Assembly (NCBI GenBank): GCA_033977485.1
Contig: CM066995.1
Location: forward strand, 47,491,162 to 47,555,161
Direction: 5' to 3'
Origin: Hydrangea macrophylla
Lineage: Eukaryota > Streptophyta > Magnoliopsida > Cornales > Hydrangeaceae
Length of the DNA: 64,000 bases
Shown here: positions 37,201 through 49,200 of the stretch, piece by piece
Layout of the letters: the number at the start of each line of letters is the position of its first letter
Position numbering within the stretch: the stretch's first letter is position 1
Translations under genes and position numbers: made by a program
The notes under the pieces: generated by a model
What the model saw: the letters and a program-made list of their open reading frames with translations, nothing else
Databases searched by the model: none
What the model was told of the DNA's origin: nothing

Positions 37201-40200
37201 AATTTCAATACGTAATCGTTTGTTATGGGATTTTATATTCAAATGTAATCTTTTCTTATGTGATTTATAACCAATTTCCGTGTTCAGAATTACAATGGTG
37301 ACAAGGAAAACTTAGGAAAATGTGAACAGGTTAGTGGGATTCTTCTTACATTCTTTTGGTAGAAATGCTATGACCACCACTAACTGAGTAGATAAAACTT
37401 GTAATAGTGAATGACTGAATGTGGCTTTTGTGTTGCCACTGATTAATCTTCTGGTCATGCAAAGTAATTAGGAGGGGAATGTTTTAACCTCAGACTTAAT
37501 AGTTAACCAAATTATCTTCGGTATTTCATTGACTCTGCAGCCTCAATCCATCCTTACTGTTTAAGAGCCCTTTTGGTAACGTAGCAGTTTTCAGTTTCTG
37601 TTTTCATATTTTTCCTCGAAAATGTTAACTGAAACTGCACTTGGTTCTTGATTTGTTTTCATTAATGTTAAACATTTTCAATGACAGAACAGAACCGTTT
37701 CCAAAATTTTCAGAAACGGAAGTTGGAAATGGAAGTGGACGCTCCAGCGCGTCTGTGTGATTAATGAGGTTTGGCGCTCAAATGAAAAAATGAACTTTCT
37801 AAAAATCAGTGCTGTTACTTAACACATTTTCGAAACTGGTTTCAGTTTTCAGGATTTGCAAAACTGAAAACGGGAAATGCTGCTGTAAAGGCCCTAATCT
37901 TTTATTTAACTCTACCCTACCTAAAACATGAATAATGTATGGGACACAAAAGGTCACAAAGAGATGCTCACAAAAGGATGTGGCATCCCATATGCCATAT
38001 GAGATGCCACATCCTTTTGTGAGCATCTCTTTGTGACCCTTTTGTGTCCCAAGCATTACCCCTAAAACCTTATACATTTTGACCACACATTAGATTTTTG
38101 AAAAACAATCAAGTGCAATTCACACAAAGCTTATACTATAGAATACAGTTTAGCTTTATTTGTTTGTGGTGCTTGCGTCATGCTAATTTAGTTAGGATTG
38201 GAAGAAAGGGTCTATTCGGAAACTTTGACTTTTTAAAGTGCACAATATTTAAAGGAGATCCAAGAATCAGCTTGGACTGCTATTGAGTATGATTTACAAG
38301 GACAATCCTCTTAGTCCTTTAGGCACGTAAAGAACATTTGGGAAGATTAGCTTCGTGTGTTTCACAAGCCCTTTATTTTACACTGTGATTTGATTATCAT
38401 TCTTTGAATATTTTGATGACAGTTCTTCTTAGAATTGATGAAAGTGCCCCGGGTAGAGTCCAAGCTAAGAGTTTTCTCATTTAAAATACAATTTCATTCC
38501 CAGGTCAGAGGACAAGGTAGCTCATTGTCATGTTTGGTTATTTTATCTTTTGTTGTTACCAATACGGTCTTGTTCTTTTTTTAGGTTTCTGACCTTAGAA
38601 ATAGCCTAAATATTGTAAATTCTGCAGCTGAGGAGGTATTTTTCATTTTGTCATTGTGCTTCTTGTTTCTTTGAAGATAGTTATCTTTTTAACCATTTTG
38701 ACCAAATGTGTTTATCAGATCAGGAATTCAGTCAAGTTGAAAAGAATTATGCAAACTATTCTCTCGCTGGGTAATGCTTTGAACCATGGAACTGCAAGGG
38801 GTGAGTTGAGTCATCTATTGTTCTTGGGACCAGATATGTATGGAATTGTGTATACTTTATGAGTGTCATATCATCGACGATCAAAATATTACATTGATCT
38901 TGCCCCAACAGATATACACTGGTGCTCTATATTTCATTTGTTGTCTCCACTTGCTAACAGGGTCGCAAGCGAGGGAGGGGGTTAGAGCATGATATACATT
39001 GTGGCATCATTCTCTAACAGCTTAATCTTTTGCTTTTTGAGCAACTGGTGACTTAACTTGGGGACTTAATTAACCTCGTTGACGAAACACTCAATTGATG
39101 ACTTAACAACGCAAAATTCCACAAGGACTCTCAACTGAAAGATTTGACTAGTGTTTATTGCTAGCTGGCTTTGCAGTGTTCAAACTACCTTGAAAATTTC
39201 TAAAGATCTGTCACTTAAGTACAGCTATGTCCTTGTAAATGAGACTGAACAAAGAAACTTAACCCAATTGCACTATGCAAATGATAGCATAGTTCCACAG
39301 ACAAATGAGACCAGTAAATCCGTATGGGAGCATATTACTTAAGTTTAATACTGTAGTAGATTATATTACATAAGTATTGTAAATGTAAATGAGAGAAAAT
39401 ATGATTTGGGGAATATTGAGCACATCCAACGTAGGGCTGCTCACTTGTATTTATATTATGCATAAACAAAAAACCTTACTAATACATTTTAAACCTAATT
39501 GCATATACCCTTTGTCATGCCCCAGAATAGCAAAAATAGGGAAAAATTTAAACATTTCCTTTTTGGTTCCGTAGACACGTGGCAAGTTGGAATCGCCTGA
39601 TTGTCCATGACGTAATAGAACCGAAATAATAAACAGCAACAACGTTGGTGGGAACTAAGCCTAATTATGTTAAACATTTGAGTCATAAGTTTCATTATTA
39701 CTTGTTACATCAACCTCATAAAATAACAAACAAAAGATAAAGATAGTCTTAGGCGTCATCGCCTTACAACACTAGAGTTTGGACACCACGTGTCCCAAGT
39801 ACATAAACAATAGAAATAACAGAAGATGGAGTCTTCAACTCCGCCATCTCTCTAGCTTGCGAAGTCGTAGCCTTCTTTTGCGTACTCTTTTTCTGGGTAC
39901 TCAACCTCTGTAAAATCCGAACGTTTGATTGTCCATGGCATAAATATCGTTAGCTAATGAAAGCCGAGTGAATAACTCTAGATCGTTCGACAACCACAAC
40001 ATACTCTTACTCAACTTGAACTTGGCACACTGATCATAACCGATCTCGACATCACTTTGGACTTCCAGTCCAATCTTTTTACCGACTTAGCACATTCGAA
40101 CACAATCCGGTGCAAATGCCGTTGCCTGGAATATCATCGCCTTTCGGCCGGTAGGTTATCTTTTGTCATCGTCGCCCCAATGGCCAAAAATGACATCGTC

Positions 40201-43200
40201 GCCCAACTGCTCTCGTAACCCCATCTTATTTGTTTCAGCCTTGGTTAATTTGTCATCGTCGCCTAAATGACCGTAAATTGACATTGTCGCCCCATTGGCT
40301 GATTAACCATCTACATATCCACGACAGTGCCGACGATTTACAACTCTTGCCATCATCGCCCCATTGGCCACAGTGGCATCCACAACGAGTACACCGTAAC
40401 TCTTAACGTCGACCGAGAACTGACCGTACTGATCCTACATGCAAATGGGACTGACCGATCATAACTATTTTGTTTACTGATCTCGTTATCGACATCTTAA
40501 TTAACAACGGAATTAGCGCATAAGGTACGAGTCGACGAATCGCAATTATTTCGGAGTACAATACTTTCATGCATCATTTCACTACATACAGAATCCTTGT
40601 ATTTAACGACTACGGAAGTTACAAATCCAAACCATGATTTATTTATGAAAACAAGAACCTTTTCAAAAACAGTGAATGCGAGCGCTCAGGAGAGCTCGCC
40701 AGTGCAATCGGTCCAAAAATCTCGAGCGCTCCCTTCTCGACCGCTCGCATGAAACCGAGTGCTCGCGTTTGCAAATTCCAGAACCCTTTGTCTTTATGTT
40801 TCAAATCCATTCTTATTACTTAGCTACACCTTAATCAGTATAAGGTACAACATAATAAAGAACAAAACTCACATGCAACCTACAATATATCAACCTCAAG
40901 GTCTAAGTACAACAGGCACATAATAGAGTACCATGGAATCTACTTGCATGCAACCAAATATTACAAGAACTAACAAACTCGAGCGCTCGGCCTTGGCAAT
41001 CGCTTCAGACTACCTGCTGCCACGTGATCGCTTGGGTTCTACGATTTCCAGCAGTTTGACAGTTTGCTAAACAGATTTTCAGTTGGGTCTCTTGCATGTT
41101 ATTGTTGGCAACAATTAGGTCAAAACTTAGGAGAGTGATTATGTCTCCTGTATTTTATTAAGAACTAAATAAGAGATAATTACAAGAATAACCTTAGGTA
41201 CTATCACTAAATATAAAGGAAAACATAAAAGACAAAAAAAATATTTCTAGCACTCTCCCTCAAGCTGGTACAAAAATATCTCTCATTCCCAGCTTGCTAA
41301 GAGCAAAGTGATACGGCCTACTCCCAACCCCCTTCGTGAGAATGCCTGCAAGTTGATCACCGGTCTTCACGAACGGGGTATAAATAACTCCACTAGTGAT
41401 ATTCTCTATAATAAAATGTCTGTTAATTTCCACATGTTTAGTCTTATCATGTTGTACTGGATTGTGTGCAAAGCTGATTGCAGACTTGTCACAATGAAGT
41501 CTCATAGGGTCAGTGTAATCAAGTCTCAAATCCTTTAAGAACAATTTGATCCACAACAGTTCACGTACCCTTTGAGCCATGGCTCTCAACTCAGCTTCTG
41601 CACTAGATCTAGCTTCCACGTTATGCTTTTTACTCCTCCCAGTGACAAGATTACCACAAATGTACAGTAGCCCGAGGTAGACCTCCTGTTTATCACAGAG
41701 GCATCCCAATCTGCATCTGGATATGCATTTACCTGCAGGTGGTCATGTCTAGCAAACAACAAGCCATTTCATGGAGCTGACTTTGAGTATCTCAGAATTC
41801 TGAAATCAGAATCCATATGAGTCTCACGAGCAGCATGCATGTATTGGCTAACTACACTAACAGCAAAGGTAATATCTGGACCAGTGCGGGAAAGATAGAT
41901 GAGCCTTCCCACAAGTCTCTGATATCTCCCTTTATCCACGTCTGCTCCACTACAATCATCACTTAGCTTCTGATTTGAGTCAATCTGGGTTTCACATGCT
42001 CGGCTTCCAAGCATCCCAGTCTCCTTTAACAAGTCCAATACATACTTCCTTTGAGAAATAAAAATCTCATGTTTGGATCTAGCAATTTTGATCCCCAAAA
42101 AATACTAAGTTCTCCCAGATCTTTGATCTCGAACTCTTTGGATATTTGTATTTCCTTTAAGTCATTCCCATTAAGCACAATGTCATCCACATACACTATC
42201 AAGGTTGTAGTCTTGCCTTGAGAAGCGTGCTTGATGAAGAATGTATGATCTGCTTAACTCTGTCTGAAACCATATTTGAATGTAGCTTGTGTAAACCTCT
42301 CGAATTATGCCCGAAGAGACTGTTTTAAGCCATATAATGATTTCCTAAGCCTGCACACCTTTCATTTTGTCTTGATGTCCTCGTAGCCTAGGGGAACATC
42401 CATATATACCTCCTTATCTAGATCACCGTGGAAGAAAGCATTCTTCACATCAAACTAGTGAAGAGGCCAATCAAAGTTAGCAGCAAGCGACAAGAGAATC
42501 CTAACAGAGTTCATCTTTGCAACTGGGGAAAACGTCTCTTGATAATCAATCCCATATGTCTGTGTGAAACCCTTAGTTACAAGTCGAGCTTTATACCTCT
42601 CAATAGAGCCATCCGCCCTATGCTTCACGGTATACACCCACTTGCACCCCACAGTCCTTTTGCCCTCAGGTAACCTGATCAATTCCCAAGTGCCATTCTT
42701 ACGAAAAGCTTTCATGTCTTCAACCATAGTTTGCTTCCACTTGGGATCAGCAAGAGCATCCTGGACATTGTTAGGAACAAACACAGAAGCAATTTCGAAA
42801 GAAAGGCATTATAGTAAGGGGACAAGTGAGAATAAGACACAAAATGAGAGATAGGATGTTCGGTACAAGCCCTAAAACCTTTATGAACAGTAATTGGAAC
42901 ATCAAGATCAGAATCAGACTCCATAGGTATAGGTGTATAAGATGTAACAGGAATATAGTTCCGAATCAGAATTACCTTGGTCCTCACCACTTAAAGGAGA
43001 TGTCTGTGGAAGAGTGGAGGGAACAATTTCTTTATTGATGGACTTACTCCATGTTCCTTCGGAATATTCATGATAGTAACTGGAGACAAAGACAAAGGCA
43101 CCTCTTCTTCAGACCACTGCTCCTCTTGAAGAGGTGACTAGGAATTAGTCGGAAGACTGAAAATAAGATTGAGACTCATGAAAAGTAACATCCATGGAAA

Positions 43201-46200
43201 CAAACCACTTCCTAGAAGGAGGATGATAGCATTTGTAACCCTTCTGAGCGGGAGAGTAGCCCACAAAGACATACTTAATAGCTTTAGGATCTAACTTCCC
43301 GCGAGTAGGAGAATGATTTTGAACAAAGCATACACAATTAAATGTTGAGAGTTATTTCTTTTTTTTTTTTTCCTTTTATGTAGGGACTTGTATGTAATTA
43401 TCTTTTATCATCTTATTATTCAATATAAAAGAGGGTCTAACAATTTGTTAGCCCTAAGTTTTGCCAACATAGTATTCAACATGGTATTAGAGCCATCCAC
43501 AATTAAATGTTGAAAATACAATATTAATAACATAAATATAGGGAAATGGGCTTGGTGTTACACCCTTTTAACAAGTATGATACCTTATTAGAGTATAGTA
43601 CTCTATTACACTACTATGGTGCAATTGGATTCAACTTAAATAAGAACAATGTAGAAACACTTGGCTAAACGTCAAGGCTAAGTGGCTAGAAAGACTATGG
43701 AGTCAAAAAATAGTTACAACATTGAAGCCCACACATTGGTATGCTTAGCGTGGTCTCTACTAGCCCACAACAATGTTCCTATGGGAGCTTGATCTACATT
43801 ATTGGGCCATTCTATAGTTGCTTAATCTTTTGGAACGACTGATTAATAACGCTGTAGTCGCAAGATCACCGGTTCATTTATATTTATTTGCATAATTTCC
43901 CATATTCTATTTATTCACACTCCATAATGGTGGAAATAATTTTGTTTGTAGAAAAACTAAATATATTGAATATAATGGGATAATTACAATGAAGCATTAC
44001 AAGCCTTTATATAGGCAAAACTAAGAAGTGAAAAATACTAAAGTGCCCATAGGGCTTACATAAGCAATGACCTAATCAATGACATAAGCCCTAATACTAA
44101 TTAATAATAAAATCCCACCATCTTCCTAATATTATCAAATCTCCCCAAATCTCAATTAATACTTATCTTCCCATTTGTCAAACTTCCATATCTTCCAACA
44201 CTCCCCCTCAAGTTGGCACACAGATACTTGTTGAAGTGTCCAACTTGCACACGAATATGGAAGACAATCTTATACCGAACTATCCTCTCTAAAACTCCAC
44301 CTTGTAGACTGTTGTAGCGGCTCCTTTTAGGTAGGCTCTCGTCCACGTGCGACCCCTTCTTGGGTGGTCCACGTGCGGCTCCTTTGAGGTCGGCTCTCGT
44401 CCACGTGCGACCCCTTCTTGGGTGGTCCACGTGCGGCTCCTCTGAGGTCGGCTCTCGTCCTACAAACATCCAAAGGTGAAAGTGTCCACGGAAGCAACCA
44501 CCGTGTCACATAAATAGAGGTAGTTGTCTTGTCTTCAACACTCCCCCTCAAAGTGAAGGGTGGTAGTGATCCTAAATACATCTGTGCGTAGCGGGTCTCT
44601 CTTCGGTTGGTCTCGTTGACCATGTGATATAGCGGGCCCCCTCATTGGGGTCCCGTCACCTTCCTCTATCCCTATATTCTCCCCCTCAAACTGAAGGTGG
44701 GAGTAAACACGAACACCGAAGTTTGGAAGATATAGAAAAAATACATTGAAGCCCAAAGCCAAACATGGCTTTAAAAAAAATCTGAAATTTTTGAAAAAAT
44801 TGGGGCTGATTTGTAATTTCTGAATAATTTTGGGGGTAAAAGATAATTTTTCAAAATATTTGGGGCAGATCTGAAATTCCAGAAATTTTGGGATTAATTT
44901 GTAATTTTGGCACAAAAATAGAAGTTAATAAGAATTGTTCAAACCAAAACCAAAGAGGCCCCATAATAAATACTGTACCAGCAGCTTGGCTATAGGGATA
45001 GAGGAAGGTGACGGGACCCCAATGAGGGGGCCCGCTATATCACATGGTCAACGAGACCAACCGAAGAGAGACCCGCTACGCACAGATGTATTTAGGATCA
45101 CTACCACCCTTCACTTTGGCTAAATCGCAGCATATGGTGAAGATTTGAAGCAACAAAAGACACTAAACAGCCCAAAAAATCAGATCTAAAAAAATGGCCC
45201 CAAAAAATCCGAAAATATTAAAAAAAATAGAAAACCCCTCCAAACAGTCTCAAATCAAAAAACGAAGAACACCACGATGATCACCATCAAGAGGCGCAGC
45301 TGGGCATGTCAATTTTTGCCGGAAATCTCGCCGGAAAATGATGACGTCATCATGACATCATCGTCGGAAAATGACCATCGGTGGCTGCTGTAACTTTAGA
45401 AAGAGATTGGCTGTTTTGGGTGGGCTGCGGCTGGTTGTAGAGGCTGAGAAACTGCGGCTGGTTGTGGAGGCTGAGAAGCTGCAGCTAAGGCTTGAGAGGC
45501 TAGGAATGATGATGAAAAAATGGCAACACACAAAAAAAGTTCCGGCGGGCAGCGGGTTGCCACCCGCCGGCAGCGGTGGTGGTGATCTTGGAAACCCTAC
45601 TTAGGGTGGCTCTGATACCATGTAGAAAAACTAAATATATTGAATATAATGGGATAATTACAATGAAGCATTACAAGCCTTTATATAGGCAAAACTAAGA
45701 AGTGAAAAATACTAAAGTGCCCATAGGGCTTACATAAGCAATGACCTAATCAATGACATAAGCCCTAATACTAATTAATAATAAAATCCCACCATCTTCC
45801 TAATATTATCAAATCTCCCCAAATCTCAATTAATACTTATCTTCCCATTTGTCAAACTTCCATATCTTCCAACATTGTTGCCAATCTCTTTGCACTCCAA
45901 TATGGTGGGTGTTTGTTGTCTATTGTATGCACTCCACTATAATGGAGTTCTATTCTAACAATTCCTATGCCCTACCAAGCCTTGTGCTTTGCTTTAGGAA
46001 TGCATGTCTTCCATATACCTTTGAAGCTTTCAAGCTGTGTCCTCATGACATGTTTTTTTTTTTTTTCACTTCAAGTGACGAATACTAGTGCAAAACATCT
46101 AATTTTGCTATAAGGGGCATGACGGTGACATGACATGTAGTCAATATCTACGAATACTCAAAATCTTAATGTTATTGGTAGGAATTTGAATCTTAAGCTT

Positions 46201-49200
46201 ATGAAATTATATGGGTACTCGAATTTTGTACATATGTTGGCACCATCTATGTTAACATTCTCTTTAGTGTTTGTTGTTATCCATTGTTGGAAGATATGGA
46301 AATAATCCCAAATTTTATTGTAATCCAATTAATTAGGGATGATTTTATTTTATTTGATTGGAATGTAAATCCCATGATTTGTGGGATAGGCACTGTAAAC
46401 AATCTGTATTTTAATGAATTGAAAAGGACGTACAAGGAGCCTATATGTAGGCTTAGTCTAACTTAGACCTATTCCTCATTAATCGATATGGGACAACCAC
46501 GTATACAATGCACACATATATTAAGTTACGTAACTACCCTTTGGTCCCTTCTGGAGCATACGTATCATATGCACCAAGCTTGTCACAAATATGTTTCACT
46601 CGAATCCCACCCAAAACTTTAGTAAAAAAGTCGGCCAACTAATCTGCAGACTTCACATGAACTATATGGATAACATTTTGTAAAAGCTTCTCTTGAACAC
46701 AGTGGCAGTTGACTTCAATGTGCTTCGTCCTCTCATGTGCTTCGTCCTCTCATGAAATACATGATTGGAAGCAATATGAACAACAACTTGATTATTAAAT
46801 AGCAAATTCATTGGAGTGGACTAAGTAAACTGAAGCTCCTCTAACAAGTGGTTCAACCATACTAGCTCACAAGTGGTGTGAGCCATAAGCCCGTATTATG
46901 ATTCTGCACTAGATTAGGCGACCACTGTTTTCTTACTCTTTCGTGACACAAGGTTTCCCCCAAACCATAACACAGTAGCCAGTAGTGAACCTTTTATCAC
47001 CGGGAGAACCACCCCAATCTGTATCGGTGTAACATTCGACACATATGTGACCATGATCCCTATACATCAATCCACAAACTAGAGTTCCTTTGAGATATCT
47101 GTAAAGAGTGATGGGAATATATTGTATATTTAACATAACAAAAGAGAATACAATGAGCCTTTATATAGGCTTGGTCTAACCTAGACTGTTTACACTTTAA
47201 CCGATGTGGGACAACCACATATATATACTATATTTACACATATATCCTCAAACACTCCTCCTCAAGCTGAAGCATACATATCATATGCACCTAGCTTTTT
47301 ACAAATATATTTTACACGTGTCCCACCCAATGCTTTAGTAAACAAATCTGCTAACTGGTCTGCAGATTTAACATGAACTGTATTAATCACTTTATGTAGG
47401 AGCTTTTCACGAACAAAGTGACAATCAACTTCAATGTGTTTCGTCCTCTCATGAAACACAGAATTAGAAGCAATATGAACCGTTGCTTGGTTATCACAAA
47501 TTAGGTTCATAGGCTTGGACTGAGTGAACCCAAGTTCCTCCAACAAATGCTTCATCCATACTAACGCACAAGTAGTATGCGCTATAGCCCTATATTCTGA
47601 CTCAGCACTAGATCTAGCAACAACGGTTTGTTTCTTGCTTTTCCAAGACACAAGATTTCCTCCAACAAGTACACAGTACCCTGTAGTAGACCTTCTATCA
47701 CTAGGAGATCCGGCCCAATCTGCATCTGTGTAGCTCTCAACTCGAATGTGACCATGATCCTTATACAACAAACCACAGCCTGGGGCCCCCTTGAGGTACC
47801 TCAAGACTCGTATCACTGCATCCCAATGTATAGTTCGAGGAGAGTCCATAAACTGACTAATTACACTAACTACGAAGGCAACATCAGGTCTCGTGACTGT
47901 TAAGTAGTTAAGTTTTCCAACTAAGCGTCTGTATTGTCCTGGATCATCAAGTAGCTCCCCATGATCTAGCAATAATTTGGAATTGGAATCCATAGGAGTA
48001 TCCAAAGGTTTTGATCCTAACATTCCTGTCTCAGTCAACAAATCAAGAACAAATTTTCTCCGAGATAAGCAGATCCCTTCACTAGACCTGGCCACCTCAA
48101 TGCCTAAGAAATACCTAAGCTGCCCAAGTCTTTGGTCTGAAACTTGACTTGTAAGAAGGATATTAACTCCTGAATGCCCTTAGAATCATCACCAGTAATG
48201 ACGATATCATCAACATAAACAATTAACAGGATTTTCCCTGCTACAGTATGTCTATAGAAAACAGAATGGTCAACGCCAAATCTCTGAAGGCCGAACTCAG
48301 CAATCACATCACTGAACCTGCCAAACCAAGCACGAGGGGACTGCTTCAAACCATAGAGAGACTTTTTTAATTTGCAAACCAGACTAGACTCCCCCTGAGC
48401 AACAAACCCGGGTGGTTGCTCCATGTAAACCTCCTCAAGAAGAGTACCATTCAGAAACGCGTTCTTAACATCCAACTGATGAAGGGGCCAATGATAAGTA
48501 GTGGCAAGGGAGATAAAAAGACGAACTGATGCAATCTTGGCCACTGGGGAGAAAGTTTCTGAGTAGTCAAGTCCATAGACTTGAGTGTAGCCTTTGGGAA
48601 CAAGGCGAGCCTTTAACCTATCCAAAGTGCCATCCGGGTGAACTTTAACTGCATACACCCAACGACAACCAACCATAGATTTTCCTGGCGGGAGAAGGAC
48701 CAAGTCCCAAGTATCAGTCTCCTTAAGAGCACACATTTCATCTTGCATAGCTTGGTTTCAACCAGAATGGGCAAGTGCTTCTGCAACATTGTTAGGAATA
48801 GAAATGGAAGACACGGAAGTAACAAATGAAGAAAAAGTGGGTGACAAACTATCATAGGAGACAGAGATAGAAATAGGATGCGAAGTGGAACAAGAACGCT
48901 TACCCTTCCGAAGAGCAATGGGAAGGTCTAAATCTGCCTGTTCTAGGGGAGAAGACGGTGGATCTGAGGGCACAGAAGGCGGAGACAGAGCAGAGGAGTC
49001 CGGAATACGTGCAAATCAGGACGAGACAAGCGAGTGGAAGCATCGAAGACTGAAATAGGAACAGGTAGCATAAAATCTGGATCAGTGGCCGAGTGAGACT
49101 CAGAATAAAAAGGTGTGGATTCAAAAAACGTAACATCATCAGAGATAAAGTTCCTACGAAGGGAGGGACTGTAACAACGATACCCTTTCTGAGTCCTAGA

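Larger units (their letters stand above)
43947..45874 (-). mobile_element. Non2: intact young non-autonomous LTR element
   Basis: LTRs 43947-44200 and 45621-45874 are each 254 bp and identical base for base by eye. Perfect 5-bp target duplications TTGTT lie at 43942-43946 and 45875-45879. In minus orientation, PBS TGGTATCAGAGCC adjoins the right LTR and polypurine tract TTGAGGGGGAG adjoins the left. The internal 1420 bp has no gag or pol. It contains a G-box tandem array, three polypurine-like modules and a 127-bp perfect inverted repeat. Identical LTRs indicate a very recent insertion. Confidence 0.95.

Noticed and set aside
44535..45123. Two ORFs with the same peptide on opposite strands
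   Set aside because: They are the two arms of the perfect inverted repeat in Non2, not a duplicated gene.
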